Shown piece after piece: positions 42,283 to 52,864 of a DNA stretch of 64,000 nucleotides. The stretch lies in assembly GCA_945897515.1 (NCBI GenBank), contig CAMDFO010000017.1, forward strand, positions 1 through 64,000, written 5' to 3'. The stretch is from Rhodoplanes serenus. GTDB lineage: Bacteria > Pseudomonadota > Alphaproteobacteria > Rhizobiales > Xanthobacteraceae. Positions within the stretch are counted from its first letter, which is position 1, and each line of letters begins with the position of its first letter. The notes under the pieces were generated by a model. The model did not search any database. It was given only the letters and a program-made list of their open reading frames with translations, and had not been told where the DNA came from. The translations under genes and the position numbers were made by a program.

Positions 42283-43236
42283 ATGTCTCGGAACGCCATC
42301 CTGGTCGCAATCAACGGCACGCAGGCCGGCGATTGGATTCCGCTGTTGCGGCAGCGCGTGAAAAACCACGACCTGCGCATCTGGCCCGATGAAACCGGCA
42401 ATGCCTCCGACATTGCCTACGCGTTCGTCTGGAATCCGCCGCGGGGATTGCTGGCGGGCCTTCCGAACCTGAAGGCGATCGTCAACATCGGCGCTGGCGT
42501 CGATGCGTTGCTCTCCGATCCCACCCTGCCGCGCGTGCCGATTGCGCGCGCCGCGCATCCCGATCTCACCAGGCGCGTCGTTGGCTACGTCGTGCTGCAG
42601 GTGCTGGCGCATCACAACCGCTCGCGGCTCTATGATGCGCAGCAGCGCGAGCGCGTCTGGCAGCCGCACAAGCATCCGTCGTCGGACGAGGTCGCGGTCG
42701 GGATCATGGGCCTGGGCGTGATCGGCAGCGAGGCGGCGGCCGTGCTCGCCCGCCTCGGTTTTCGCGTCGCCGGCTGGAGCCGGACGCCGAAGACGCTGCC
42801 CGGCATCGAGACATTCCACGGCGAGGCGGGGCTCGACGCATTTCTCCGGCGCACCGAAATCCTGGTTTGCCTGCTGCCGTCCACACCGCAGACCAGCGGC
42901 CTGCTGAACCTGGTGCTGTTCCGCAAGCTCAAGCGCGATGGCGCGGCCGGCGGCGCATTTCTGGTCAACGCCGCGCGCGGCAAACTGCAGGTCGATACGG
43001 ATATCCTCGCCGCGCTCGACGACGGTACGCTCGCCGCCGCGACGCTCGATGTGTTTCCGCAGGAGCCGCTGCCGGCATCGAGCCCGCTCTGGACGCATCC
43101 GAAGGTGACGCTGACGCCGCACGTCGCCGGAGACATTTCGCCGGAGGCATTCGCGGACCATATCATCGCGCAGGTCGAGCGGTTCGAGCGCGGCCTGCCG
43201 ATGGAAGCGACCGTCGATCGCGCGCAGGGGTATTAA
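42283..43236 (+). CDS. ghrA: Glyoxylate/hydroxypyruvate reductase A-like D-2-hydroxyacid dehydrogenase
   Basis: NIGAGVDALLSDPTLPRVPIARAAHPDLTRRVVGYVVLQVLAHHN; VAVGIMGLGVIGSEAAAVLARLGFRVAGWSRTPK. Confidence 0.87.
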   Translation: MSRNAILVAINGTQAGDWIPLLRQRVKNHDLRIWPDETGNASDIAYAFVWNPPRGLLAGLPNLKAIVNIGAGVDALLSDPTLPRVPIARAAHPDLTRRVVGYVVLQVLAHHNRSRLYDAQQRERVWQPHKHPSSDEVAVGIMGLGVIGSEAAAVLARLGFRVAGWSRTPKTLPGIETFHGEAGLDAFLRRTEILVCLLPSTPQTSGLLNLVLFRKLKRDGAAGGAFLVNAARGKLQVDTDILAALDDGTLAAATLDVFPQEPLPASSPLWTHPKVTLTPHVAGDISPEAFADHIIAQVERFERGLPMEATVDRAQGY

Positions 43237-43239
43237 ACG

Positions 43240-43920
43240 ATGGCTTCATGGGTGGCTCGTCTCTTCGCGGCGTGGCTCGCCATGCTGGTGCCGTCCGCGG
43301 CCTTGGCGCAGCCCGGCGGGGCGCAGTTTGCAATCAAGGGTGCCGACGGCACGCCGGTGCTGAACCACCGTCTCTCCGCCGACGAGTTGGCGCGGGTCGA
43401 GGGCCTGTCGGCCGTGGCCATCGCCGGCAATGCCAAGGGCGACGTGACGCTGCATCAGTTCTACGACCTGAACTGTCCGTATTGCCGGCAGGCTTCGCGC
43501 GACGTGGCCGAAATCATGCGCGCGGACCGCAATCTCAAGGTCGTGTTCGTGCCCTATGCGGTGCTGTCGGTCGCGTCGATCCAGGGCGCGATGGTCGAGC
43601 TTGCGATCATCGAGATGGCGCCGCAGCGCTTCACTGAATTCCACCGCAAAATCTATGCGGGCCGCGGCTTGATCGACGGCAATCGCGCGCTGTCGGTTGC
43701 CAAGGAGATGGGACTCGACCCGAACAAGATCATCGAGATGGCGAACACGCCGCGCACCCCGGAAATCCTCAAATCGCACGCCGTGCTCGGCGGCGACCTC
43801 AAGCTGATCGCGACGCCGGCTTACGTCATCAAAGGCGTCGCCATCGTCGGCCATCCCGGCAAGGAATCGTTGCAGAACGTGATCCGCTCGGCCCGGCGCT
43901 GCGGCGCGGTGGTGTGCTGA
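43240..43920 (+). CDS. DsbA family thiol-disulfide oxidoreductase
   Basis: Signal peptide; VTLHQFYDLNCPYCRQASRDVAEIMRADRNLKVVFVPYAVL (CPYC active site). Confidence 0.88.
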   Translation: MASWVARLFAAWLAMLVPSAALAQPGGAQFAIKGADGTPVLNHRLSADELARVEGLSAVAIAGNAKGDVTLHQFYDLNCPYCRQASRDVAEIMRADRNLKVVFVPYAVLSVASIQGAMVELAIIEMAPQRFTEFHRKIYAGRGLIDGNRALSVAKEMGLDPNKIIEMANTPRTPEILKSHAVLGGDLKLIATPAYVIKGVAIVGHPGKESLQNVIRSARRCGAVVC

Positions 43921-43923
43921 ACC

Positions 43924-44763
43924 TCAGCCGATCCGCTGCACGCTGGTGACGTCGCTGCCGCTGGCGTGGATACGGGCGATGGCCTCCGAGATCGGCTCGA
44001 TCACGACCGCCATGTGATGGGCGTTGGCATGGATCAGCGTGGCGCGGTCCCGCGCCATCGCGACGTGACCCTTCCAGAACACCAGGTCGCCGCGTTGCAG
44101 GTCGGCGGAGTCCACCGGAGCGCCGAGCGACCGCTCCTGCATATCGCTGTCGCGCGGGCATGGGATGCCGCAGGCGGTCAGCGCCGCCTGCACCAGTCCC
44201 GAACAGTCGACGCCGAGGCTGGTCTTGCCGCCCCAAAGGTAGGGAGCCCCGAGGAACCGTTCGGCCACCGCGACCGCGTCGGATTCGCGCGCGTCGATCG
44301 ATACGAGATGTCGTACCGGCAAAAACCCGTTGGCGCTCGCGGCAAAAGGCTCCTCGACATGCATGATCGCAAGCCGCGCGCCGAGCGGCAGCGCATCCTG
44401 CGGCGGCGACTTGATGTCGGGAGCGGGAAACACAAACGTGCGGATCGCCCGGACCCGATGCGTCGGTTCGGGGCCGGGCGGCAGCAACGCTGCGCCGGGC
44501 AGCCAGCCGACATAGCCGTCGGCCAGGAGCTGTCCCCAGGCCCAACCCTCCTCGTCGGTTTCCAGCACCAGCACGCGCTCGCCCCGCAGCGCCTCGGTCA
44601 GCATCGTGGCGCCGTGCGACGGCGCCTTGCGCACCGGCGTGTGGCCGACGATCACCTCCTGCACGACGCCATCGACGAAGCGCCCCGCCTCGACCTTGCC
44701 GCGCAGATGGCTGGCGGCGAGATCGGCGCGTGCCGGCGTGACACGGGGGTCGAATTCGGACAT
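43924..44763 (-). CDS. NlpC/P60 family C40 peptidase with SH3-like N-terminus
   Basis: FLGAPYLWGGKTSLGVDCSGLVQAALTACGIPCPRDSDMQ...LVFWKGHVAMARDRATLIHANAHHMAV. Confidence 0.9.
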   Translation of the reverse strand: MSEFDPRVTPARADLAASHLRGKVEAGRFVDGVVQEVIVGHTPVRKAPSHGATMLTEALRGERVLVLETDEEGWAWGQLLADGYVGWLPGAALLPPGPEPTHRVRAIRTFVFPAPDIKSPPQDALPLGARLAIMHVEEPFAASANGFLPVRHLVSIDARESDAVAVAERFLGAPYLWGGKTSLGVDCSGLVQAALTACGIPCPRDSDMQERSLGAPVDSADLQRGDLVFWKGHVAMARDRATLIHANAHHMAVVIEPISEAIARIHASGSDVTSVQRIG

Positions 44764-46130
44764 CAGGCTGCGCCGTAGCGCGCGACGAGCAACGCATAGA
44801 GCGCGCGCGCCGCCTGGCATTCGCCGCCCTCCGGCCGGCCGGGCTTGGCCGCCGGCGTCCAGGCGTAGATGTCGAAATGCAGCCAGCTCTTTGCGTCGGA
44901 CACGAAGCGCTTGAGGAACAGCGCGCAAACGATCGAGCCCGCCATGCCGCCGGATGCCACGTTGTTGAGATCGGCGGTCTTGGAATCCAGCATCGAATCG
45001 TAGCGCGGCCACAGCGGCAAACGCCACAGCGGATCGTTTTCGGCGGCGGCGTGGCGTGCGACCTCGGCGGCCAGTGCTTCGTCGTCGGTGTAGTACGGCG
45101 GCAGCTCCGGACCGAGCGCGACCCGCGCGGCGCCGGTCAGCGTACCCATGTCGATCAGCAGATCGGGTTTCTCCTCGTCGGCCAGCGCCAGCGCGTCGGC
45201 GAGGATCAGGCGGCCCTCCGCGTCGGTGTTGCCGATCTCGACGTTGAGGCCCTTGCGCGATTTGTAGATGTCGAGCGGACGGAATGCGTCGCCCGCCACC
45301 GAATTCTCCACCGCGGGAATCAGCACACGGAGCGATATCTTCAGGCCCCGGTCCATCGCCATGTGCGCCAGCGCCAACGCGCTCGCCGCGCCGCCCATGT
45401 CCTTCTTCATGATGAGCATGGCGTTGTCCGGCTTCAGGTCGAGCCCGCCGGTGTCGAAGCAGACGCCCTTGCCGACCACCGTCACCCTGGGATGCTTCGG
45501 GTTGCCCCAACGCAGGTCGATCAGGCGCGGCGCTTTCGCCGCGGCGCGTCCGACGGCGTGGATCAGCGGGAAATTGTCTTTCAGCAGGGCGTCGCCGACG
45601 ATGCTGCGGATTTTCGCATTGTGGCGCTTGGCCAGCGCGCGCGCCGCCGCTTCCAGCTCGTCCGGTCCCATGTCGTTGGCCGGCGTGTTGATGAGATCGC
45701 GGGCCAGGGTCACGCCCTCGGCGATGCGTGTCAGGTCGGCGCCGTCCAAGCCATCCGGGAGCGCGAGCGTGATCTTCTTGTCCTTGGCCTTGCGGTAGCG
45801 CGTGAAACGGTACGCGCCGAGCGCAAAGGCGAGCACGGCGAGCCTTGTGTCGTGTGGCGCGTTGGCGAAGCGATAGCTGCCGGCGGGCAGCACGCCGGGA
45901 AGCAATCCGGGCAGAAACGGATTCTGCGGTGCGTTCTTGCCTTCCAGGCCGAACAGCACGCCGCCCGAAGGAAGCAGCAGATGCCGACCGGGTCCGGGCT
46001 CGAAGCCAACGCTCTTGACGAATGCGCGGGTCGGCTTGTCGAGGGCCGCGATCGTCTTGGCGAACGTCGCAGTCGTTACAAACCAGATCGGCTTGGCGGC
46101 CTTGCTGCGCGCCGCGAAAGCAGGGTGCAT
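44763..46130 (-). CDS. Leucyl aminopeptidase family (M17) protein
   Basis: VTVVGKGVCFDTGGLDLKPDNAMLIMKKDMGGAA; NTDAEGRLILADAL; stop overlaps the start of the NlpC/P60 gene. Confidence 0.93.
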   Translation of the reverse strand: MHPAFAARSKAAKPIWFVTTATFAKTIAALDKPTRAFVKSVGFEPGPGRHLLLPSGGVLFGLEGKNAPQNPFLPGLLPGVLPAGSYRFANAPHDTRLAVLAFALGAYRFTRYRKAKDKKITLALPDGLDGADLTRIAEGVTLARDLINTPANDMGPDELEAAARALAKRHNAKIRSIVGDALLKDNFPLIHAVGRAAAKAPRLIDLRWGNPKHPRVTVVGKGVCFDTGGLDLKPDNAMLIMKKDMGGAASALALAHMAMDRGLKISLRVLIPAVENSVAGDAFRPLDIYKSRKGLNVEIGNTDAEGRLILADALALADEEKPDLLIDMGTLTGAARVALGPELPPYYTDDEALAAEVARHAAAENDPLWRLPLWPRYDSMLDSKTADLNNVASGGMAGSIVCALFLKRFVSDAKSWLHFDIYAWTPAAKPGRPEGGECQAARALYALLVARYGAA

Positions 46131-46135
46131 GGGTG

Positions 46136-46942
46136 TCAGTCGGCCTGGATTTTGAATTTGCGCGGCGTCGGGTCGGCCGAGCCGGGCCCGAACCATGCTT
46201 CGAAAATCTTAGCCGCTTCGCCGGATGCTTCGACGTCGAGCAGGGCGCGGTTGATGGCGTCCTTGAAGCGCGGTTCGTCCTTCTTCAACGCGAAGCCGAC
46301 GTTGCGTGACTTGGTGAAGTCGGACAGGAACAGGTAGTCGTCCGGCTTGCCGCTTTGCTGCACAATCGCGCGCAGCACGCTCTCATCGGTCGGGAAAGCG
46401 TCGACCTTGCCGTCCTTGAGCATGTCGAACGAGATGGCGTAGTCGCGCACATAGACGATCTCGACGGTCGGAACGGCCTCTTTCAGATTGCCGCCCGCAG
46501 TGGACGAACTGGCCGAAGACGCTTTCCTTCCGGCGAGCTGGTGGACCGAAGTGATGCCGCTCGATTTCTTGACGATCACGGCATGCGGCGTGACGAAATA
46601 GATGTGGCTGAAATCGATATCCTTCAACCGCTCCGGCGTGCGCGTCATCGAGGTGGCGACGAAGTCGACCTTGCCGTCCTTGAGCAGCGGAATGCGCTCG
46701 GCGCTCGACAGCGACACCGTCTCGACCGTGACCCCCAGGCGCTTCGCCACGGCACGCACCAAATCGATGTCGTAGCCGACGTGGGCGCCGTCCTTCTTGA
46801 ACGTGAACGGCGGCGTAGTGTCGCTGACGCCGACGATGAGCTTGCCGCGAGCCTTGACCTCGTCCAGCCGGTCCGCCGCCGCGGGCGCGGCCAGCATCAT
46901 GAGTGCGGATATCGCGGCTAAAGTCGATGGCAGGCGTGTCAT
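46136..46942 (-). CDS. Polar amino acid-type ABC transporter substrate-binding protein (SBP family 3)
   Basis: Signal peptide; RGKLIVGVSDTTPPFTFKKDGAHVGYDIDLVRAVAKRLGVTVETVSLSSAERIPLLKDGKVDFVATSMTRTPERLKDIDFS. Confidence 0.88.
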   Translation of the reverse strand: MTRLPSTLAAISALMMLAAPAAADRLDEVKARGKLIVGVSDTTPPFTFKKDGAHVGYDIDLVRAVAKRLGVTVETVSLSSAERIPLLKDGKVDFVATSMTRTPERLKDIDFSHIYFVTPHAVIVKKSSGITSVHQLAGRKASSASSSTAGGNLKEAVPTVEIVYVRDYAISFDMLKDGKVDAFPTDESVLRAIVQQSGKPDDYLFLSDFTKSRNVGFALKKDEPRFKDAINRALLDVEASGEAAKIFEAWFGPGSADPTPRKFKIQAD

Positions 46943-47036
46943 GGGATTCTCCCGGAATCGCGGCCGAAAGCATGTCACGGCCCCCGGCCTCCAACAAGCG
47001 CGGGCGGTTGCTCCTTACCTCTCGGCGAGGCCGGAA

Positions 47037-47058
47037 TTAACCACTCGTTAGGGTTAAC
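47037..47058. promoter_or_regulatory. CtrA-like site TTAA-CCACTCG-TTAG-GG-TTAAC upstream of the tadD-like gene
   Basis: TTAA-N7-TTAG followed by an additional TTAAC; 63 nt upstream of the ATG at 47121. Confidence 0.4.
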
Positions 47059-47120
47059 AATCTATTGCTGGGCGCTCGCCGGGCGGCCTCTTGGCCCCCG
47101 CCATGTGAGGGCATGCGCTG

Positions 47121-47921
47121 ATGCACAGCCGTTCCGCGCGCCTCCTTGCCTCCGTCGGGCTCGCGGCTCTCTTGGCCGTGGCTGCCGCCGGTTATTCTAC
47201 CACGCCGTCCGACACCACGGGCTCGATCGCACGGGCGCAACCGCGCATCGAGGCGGAATGGCGGCGCGAGATGGACGACGCCGGCGCGCGTTACCGCGCC
47301 GATCCCCGCGATGGCGAGTCGGCGATCCGTTACGCGCAGGCATTGCGTGCGATCGGCCAGCGCGCCCAGGCCGCGGCTGTGCTCGAACAGGCCGCCATCC
47401 AGAGTCCGAACAACCAGGCGGTGATCGGCGCCTATGGCCGCGCGCTCGCCGACAACGGCAATTTCACCCAGGCGCTCGAAGTGCTCAACCGTGCGCACAC
47501 GCCCGATAGTCCCGATTGGCGGATTCTTTCGGTCAAAGGCGCGGTGCTCGACCAGATGGGCCGCCATGCGGATGCGCAGCGGCATTACGCCAGCGCGCTC
47601 CGGTTGGTGCCTGACGAGCCGTCGGTTTTGTCCAATCTCGGTCTGTCCTACGCACTTTCGAAAAACCTGCCGCAGGCCGAGACCACGCTGCGGCGCGCCG
47701 CGGAGCAGCCGGGATCCGAACCGAAGGTCCGGCAGAACCTCGCCCTGGTGGTTGGGCTGCAGGGGCGCTTTGGCGAAGCCGAAAGCATCGCCCGCGGCGA
47801 CCTCTCGCCTGACGAGGCGGCGGCGAACGTCGCCATTCTCAAGCGGATGCTGGCGGAGCAGAGCAGTGCAAAGAAGCCCGGCCGCCGCGGCTCGCCGCTG
47901 CTGCCGTCGACGGGGTCCTAG
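47121..47921 (+). CDS. tadD: Tetratricopeptide repeat protein, TadD-like
   Basis: Signal/lipobox-like N-term; TPR units (EVLNRAHTPDSPDWRILSVKGAVLDQMGRHADAQRHYASALRLVPDEPSVLSNLGLSYALSKNLPQAETTLRRAAE); next to tad genes. Confidence 0.8.
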   Translation: MHSRSARLLASVGLAALLAVAAAGYSTTPSDTTGSIARAQPRIEAEWRREMDDAGARYRADPRDGESAIRYAQALRAIGQRAQAAAVLEQAAIQSPNNQAVIGAYGRALADNGNFTQALEVLNRAHTPDSPDWRILSVKGAVLDQMGRHADAQRHYASALRLVPDEPSVLSNLGLSYALSKNLPQAETTLRRAAEQPGSEPKVRQNLALVVGLQGRFGEAESIARGDLSPDEAAANVAILKRMLAEQSSAKKPGRRGSPLLPSTGS

Positions 47922-47929
47922 CCTCCACC

Positions 47930-48035
47930 GTCATTCCGGGGCGCGAGCGCAGCGAGCGAGCCCGGAATCCAGCGCAACAGGGATTCTCGACGTTTCTGGA
48001 TTCCGGGCTCGCGCTGTCGCGCGCCCCGGAATGAC
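47930..48035. repeat. Dispersed palindromic repeat (gtcattccggggcgcgagc...gcgcgccccggaatgac)
   Basis: gtcattccggggcgcg / cgcgccccggaatgac terminal inverted repeats between convergent genes. Confidence 0.85.
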
Positions 48036-48065
48036 AACAGAAAGTTTACGCCCGCCGCCTGAGCC

Positions 48066-49082
48066 TTACCGCCCCGATTGCGGCGATGGCGCAACCGGCA
48101 GATCCTGCGAGCCCATGACGCGAATCGCGGCGGGACCCAGGATCACCACGAACAGCACCGGCAGGAAGAACAGGATCATCGGCACCGTCAGCTTGGGCGG
48201 GAGTCCGGCGGCTTTCTTTTCGGCTTCGGACATCCGCATGTCGCGGTTTTCCTGCGACATGACGCGCAGCGTCTGGCCGAGCGGGGTGCCGTAGCGCTCG
48301 GCCTGCTGCAAGGCCACGCAGACCGATCTCACGCCTTCAAGATCGATGCGCTTGGCGAGATTTTCATAAGCTTGCCGCCGGTCCTGAAGGAACGACAGCT
48401 CGGCGGTGGTCAGCGTCAGTTCTTCCGCCAGCGCAATCGACTGCGTGCCGATTTCGCTGCTGACGCGCTTGAACGCGGCTTCGATCGACATGCCGGACTC
48501 GACGCAGATCAGCAGCAGATCGAGCGCGTCGGGGAACGCCCGCTTGATCGAAAGCTGGCGCTTGGAAATCTTGTTCTTGAGAAACATGTACGGCACGTGC
48601 ATGCCGCCGTAGGCGATGACGAGACACACCCCGATCTTGACCATGGGGGTTTGGTCGAGCTCCACCACCAGGAACAGGTAGAACAGCGCGACAAAGAACA
48701 TGACCACCGGAGTGACCATGCGGAAAAACAGGAATGCGATATAGGGCGCCTGGCCGCGGAAACCGGCCTGCATCAGCTTCTCACGCGCCTGTTCCTGGCC
48801 GAGCCACTTGCTGAGGTTGAACTGCTCGACCACCTTCGACATGTATTGCTTGGGCGACTGCCGGAGGTTGACCTTTTCCTTCTCGCCCCGGGCCATCCGT
48901 TCGCGTTCACGCTGGCGAATCTTCTCGCGCTCGAGCGCAACCGACTTCATGCGCTTGTTGAGCGTGTTGGAGGTGAGCAGCGGCATGGCGAGCGTCAGCA
49001 CGGTCGCCACCGCCGCCACCGCCACGAACAGCATGGTCATGAATTTGGTGTCGGTCAGTTTGTAGGCGAGGAAATCGATCAT
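48066..49082 (-). CDS. tadC: Type II secretion system F family protein TadC
   Basis: MIDFLAYKLTDTKFMTMLFVAVAAVATVLTLAMPLL; AFPDALDLLLICVESGMSIEAAFKRVSSEIG. Confidence 0.92.
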   Translation of the reverse strand: MIDFLAYKLTDTKFMTMLFVAVAAVATVLTLAMPLLTSNTLNKRMKSVALEREKIRQRERERMARGEKEKVNLRQSPKQYMSKVVEQFNLSKWLGQEQAREKLMQAGFRGQAPYIAFLFFRMVTPVVMFFVALFYLFLVVELDQTPMVKIGVCLVIAYGGMHVPYMFLKNKISKRQLSIKRAFPDALDLLLICVESGMSIEAAFKRVSSEIGTQSIALAEELTLTTAELSFLQDRRQAYENLAKRIDLEGVRSVCVALQQAERYGTPLGQTLRVMSQENRDMRMSEAEKKAAGLPPKLTVPMILFFLPVLFVVILGPAAIRVMGSQDLPVAPSPQSGR

Positions 49083-49093
49083 GCTGCGCGCGC

Positions 49094-50068
49094 CTAGAAG
49101 TCGAAGTTGATCATTTTCTTCATGACGAAGACGCCCATCGACATCCACATCGCGGAAGCGGCCATCATCATGCGGCCCATATTGTCGGTCCAAAGCAGCT
49201 CGATGTAGTCCGGGCTGGTGAGCCACACCAGAAAGCCCACCGCGATCGGTAACGATCCGATGATCATCGCCGACGCCTTCGCCTCCATGGACATCGCCTG
49301 GATCTTGGCTTTCATTTTCTTGCGGTCACGCAACACGCGCGACAGGTTGCCGAGCGCTTCCGACAGGTTGCCACCCGCCTTCTGCTGGATCGAGATGACG
49401 ATGCCGAAGAAATTGGCTTCCGGCAGCGGCATCCGCTCATAAAGCTTGGCGCACGCCTCGCCGATCGGCATGCCGATGGTCTGGGTTTCGACGATCGCCT
49501 TGAATTCGCTTCGCGCCGGCTCCGGCGCCTCGGTGGCGATCATCTTCAGGCTGTCCATCAGCGGCAGACCGGCCTTGATGCCGCGAACGATGACGTCCAC
49601 CGAGTCCGGGAAGGTGTTGAGAAATTTGTTTTCGCGGCGCTTCTTGAGAAAGCTCAGCATCCAGAACGGCAGGCCGCCGCCCGCGGCGAAGCCCATCCCC
49701 AGCGCGAGCAGAAGACCGATCCCCATCAGCATGCCCACCACGAAACCGGCGACGCCGAGTCCGCCGGCCGTGATCAGGAAACGCTGCTTGGTCCAATCCA
49801 ACCCGGCTTGTGCGATCCGCATCGATAGCGGCGGGTTCTTCGGCTTGCGCGCCTTGACGTCGAGTTCCTTGAGGGTTTCCTCGACCTGTTCGCGGCGGGA
49901 TTTCTGGACATTGCGGGTGACCCGCTGGGCCGGCGCGGAGCGCGACGCGTTGGCCCTGCGCTTTTCCACCTGCCGCTCGCCCGACAGCAGCGGATAGATG
50001 AAAACCCACGCGATGCCGCCGATCGCGACAAACACCAGGAAGAACAGGGCCAGCGTCTGGATTTTCAT
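49094..50068 (-). CDS. tadB: Type II secretion system F family protein TadB
   Basis: MKIQTLALFFLVFVAIGGIAWVFIYPLLSGERQVEKRRANA; NTFPDSVDVIVRGIKAGLPLMDSLKMIATEA. Confidence 0.92.
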   Translation of the reverse strand: MKIQTLALFFLVFVAIGGIAWVFIYPLLSGERQVEKRRANASRSAPAQRVTRNVQKSRREQVEETLKELDVKARKPKNPPLSMRIAQAGLDWTKQRFLITAGGLGVAGFVVGMLMGIGLLLALGMGFAAGGGLPFWMLSFLKKRRENKFLNTFPDSVDVIVRGIKAGLPLMDSLKMIATEAPEPARSEFKAIVETQTIGMPIGEACAKLYERMPLPEANFFGIVISIQQKAGGNLSEALGNLSRVLRDRKKMKAKIQAMSMEAKASAMIIGSLPIAVGFLVWLTSPDYIELLWTDNMGRMMMAASAMWMSMGVFVMKKMINFDF

Positions 50069-50075
50069 GTCAGGC

Positions 50076-51578
50076 TCACCGGGCCACGGCCGCCTCTGTA
50101 GAATCCAGAGCTGCCGCCAGACGCTTCTCCTCGCCGTAGTAGCGCGCACGATCCCAGAACTTCGGACGGCCGATGCCGGTCGATTTGTGTTCGCCGATCA
50201 GCTTGCCCTGGGCGTCCTCGCCGGTCATTTCGTAGACGAACAGGTCTTGGGTAATGATGACGTCGCCTTCCATTCCCACCACTTCGGTGATGTGGGTGAT
50301 CTTGCGCGTGCCGTCGCGCAGGCGGGCGGCCTGAACCACGACGTCCACGGAGGCTACGATCATCTCGCGGATGGTCCGCGACGGCAGCGAGTAGCCGCCC
50401 ATGGTGATCATGGATTCGATACGAGAAAGCGCCTCGCGCGGGCTGTTGGCGTGCAGCGTGCCCATCGAGCCGTCGTGGCCGGTGTTCATCGCCTGCAGCA
50501 GATCGAACGCTTCCGGTCCGCGGACTTCGCCGACGATGATGCGCTCGGGCCGCATACGCAGGCAGTTCTTGACCAGGTCGCGCATGTTGACTTGGCCTTC
50601 GCCTTCGATATTCGGCGGCCGTGTTTCCAGACGGACCACGTGCGGCTGCTGGAGCTGCAACTCGGCGGCGTCTTCGCAGGTGATGACGCGCTCGTCGTCG
50701 TCGATGAACTGGGTGAGACAGTTCAGCAGCGTGGTCTTGCCGGAGCCGGTGCCGCCGGAAACGATGGTGTTGATGCGGCAGCGGCCGATCACCTTGAGCA
50801 GATCGCCGCCGGGCGGCGTGATCGAGCCGAATTTGACGAGCTGATCGAGCGTCAGCTTGTCCTTCTTGAATTTTCGGATGGTGAGCGTGGGGCCGTCGAG
50901 CGCCAGTGGCGGCACGATGGCGTTGACGCGCGAGCCGTCCGGCAGACGCGCGTCGCAGATCGGCGAGGATTCGTCGACGCGCCGGCCGATCTGGCTGACG
51001 ATGCGCTGGCAGATGTTGAGAAGCTGCTGGTTGTCGCGGAAGCGGATGCCGGTCTTCTGAATTTTGCCCGCGACTTCGATGTACACGGTGCCCGAGCCGT
51101 TCACCATGATGTCGGCGATGTCGTCGCGCGCCAGCAGCGGCTCCAGCGGTCCGTAACCGAGCACGTCGTTGCAGATGTCGTCGAGCAGCTCTTCCTGCTC
51201 GGAGATCGACATCACGATGTTCTTGATCGCGATGATCTCGTTGACGATGTCGCGGATTTCCTCGCGCGCGGCGTCGGCATCGAGCCTGGCAAGCTGCGCC
51301 AGGTCGATCGCTTCGATCAGGGCGCCGAACACTGTGCCCTTGGTCTCGTAATAGCTCTCGGAACGCCGCGTATCGGTGGCGATCGCGGGCGGCGCGGCCG
51401 TCACAATGCGCGTCGGGGTGGTCGGCGCCGACACCAGTGGCGCACCGAGTCCGGCGGACGGCATCGGCGTGCGGCCGGCATCCGACGCCGCCGGGGGCGG
51501 GTTGGACACCTTTGGCGCTGCCGCCGGCGGCGGGGCTGCTCCCGGCCGGCCGTCTGTGGTGCTGCGTTTGCCGAACAC
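50076..51578 (-). CDS. cpaF: CpaF/TadA family secretion ATPase
   Basis: [95 protein letters not shown]-like region. Confidence 0.95.
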   Translation of the reverse strand: MFGKRSTTDGRPGAAPPPAAAPKVSNPPPAASDAGRTPMPSAGLGAPLVSAPTTPTRIVTAAPPAIATDTRRSESYYETKGTVFGALIEAIDLAQLARLDADAAREEIRDIVNEIIAIKNIVMSISEQEELLDDICNDVLGYGPLEPLLARDDIADIMVNGSGTVYIEVAGKIQKTGIRFRDNQQLLNICQRIVSQIGRRVDESSPICDARLPDGSRVNAIVPPLALDGPTLTIRKFKKDKLTLDQLVKFGSITPPGGDLLKVIGRCRINTIVSGGTGSGKTTLLNCLTQFIDDDERVITCEDAAELQLQQPHVVRLETRPPNIEGEGQVNMRDLVKNCLRMRPERIIVGEVRGPEAFDLLQAMNTGHDGSMGTLHANSPREALSRIESMITMGGYSLPSRTIREMIVASVDVVVQAARLRDGTRKITHITEVVGMEGDVIITQDLFVYEMTGEDAQGKLIGEHKSTGIGRPKFWDRARYYGEEKRLAAALDSTEAAVAR

Positions 51579-51595
51579 GGACTGCTATTCCCTTC

Positions 51596-52864
51596 TCAAC
51601 CCTGCCGCTTCAAAAGCTTTGCCAGCAGGCTGGTCTGTACCTTCTTGACCTCCGAACGCCCGGTGAGGAGCTGCCCGAGATCGCGGAACGTCTGGGACGT
51701 GCGGTGGTTTGCCGAGACTTCGGCGATCATCTGGCCGTTGTTGGCGGCGGTGCCGAACATTTGCGGGTCGAACGGGATGATCGCGACCGGCTGATCCTCG
51801 AGCGCTTTGGCGAACTCCGCCGGCTTGATCTCCGGACGCTTGGGCACCCCCACCTGATTGAGGCAGTAGTAGGGGCGGTGATCGTTGACGCGCGTGATCT
51901 TGAGATAGTCGAACAGGTTCTTGGCGTTGCGCAGGTTGGCCAGATCCGGAGCCGCGACGATCAGGATGTCGTCGGCGTTCACCAGCGTGCGCTGGGTCCA
52001 GCCGCACCATTGATGCGGCACGTCGAGCACAATGCACGGCATGGTCGCGCGCAACGAGTCGAAGATTGCGTCGAAGGCTTCGGCGCCAAAGTCGTAGACC
52101 CGCTCCAGCGTCGCCGGCGCCGCCAGCAGGCTGAGATGGTCGGTGCACCGCGACAGCAGCCGGTCGATGAAGTTGGTGTCGATGCGGTCGGGCGAGAACA
52201 CCGCGTCGGCGACGCCCTGCGGCGGATCCTGGTTGTAGTCGAGCCCGGCGGTGCCGAACGCCAGATCGAGATCGGTGACCACCGAATCCAGCAATAGATC
52301 GCGCGCCGTCGACCATGCGATGTTATGGGCGACGGTCGAGGCGCCGACGCCGCCTTTGGCCCCGACCACGGCAATGACCCGTCCGACCGGCTTGGCGTCG
52401 GGCGACGAGAACAGGCCGCAGACCGTGCGCACCACGTCGAGCGTTCCGACCGGCGCAATCATGTAGTCGCTGACGCCGCGCCGGACCAATTCGCGATACA
52501 GCACGACGTCGTTGTGCCGGCCGATCACGATGACGCGCGTACCGGCGTCGCAGAATTCGGCCAGCCCGTCGAGGCCGGTGAGGATGGCGTCGCCGCGGCC
52601 TTCGGACTCCAGCACCACCACGTTGGGTGTCGGCGCCGTGCGATAGGCTTCGATCGCCGCGGTCACGCCGCCCATCTGGATCTTGACGTGCGCCTTGCCG
52701 AGCCGGCGGTCCTCGCCGGCGGACTGGATTGCCGACGCCGTTTCCACGGTTTCGCAGAACGCCTGGATCGAAACGCGCGGCGCCGGCGCGATATGTTCAT
52801 CGTGCCCAGCCGGTTCAGCCGGGATCGCTTCAGGCTCGACCGTTTGCAATGCTTGTCTGATCAT
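51596..52864 (-). CDS. cpaE: Pilus assembly ATPase CpaE/TadZ
   Basis: GRVIAVVGAKGGVGASTVAHNIAWSTA (deviant Walker A, MinD-like); receiver-like N-domain. Confidence 0.92.
   Translation of the reverse strand: MIRQALQTVEPEAIPAEPAGHDEHIAPAPRVSIQAFCETVETASAIQSAGEDRRLGKAHVKIQMGGVTAAIEAYRTAPTPNVVVLESEGRGDAILTGLDGLAEFCDAGTRVIVIGRHNDVVLYRELVRRGVSDYMIAPVGTLDVVRTVCGLFSSPDAKPVGRVIAVVGAKGGVGASTVAHNIAWSTARDLLLDSVVTDLDLAFGTAGLDYNQDPPQGVADAVFSPDRIDTNFIDRLLSRCTDHLSLLAAPATLERVYDFGAEAFDAIFDSLRATMPCIVLDVPHQWCGWTQRTLVNADDILIVAAPDLANLRNAKNLFDYLKITRVNDHRPYYCLNQVGVPKRPEIKPAEFAKALEDQPVAIIPFDPQMFGTAANNGQMIAEVSANHRTSQTFRDLGQLLTGRSEVKKVQTSLLAKLLKRQG

Noticed and set aside
47930-48035. Simple Rho-independent terminator between tadD and tadC
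   Set aside because: No U-tract and long imperfect arms; better explained as a dispersed repeat, although it may still influence termination.
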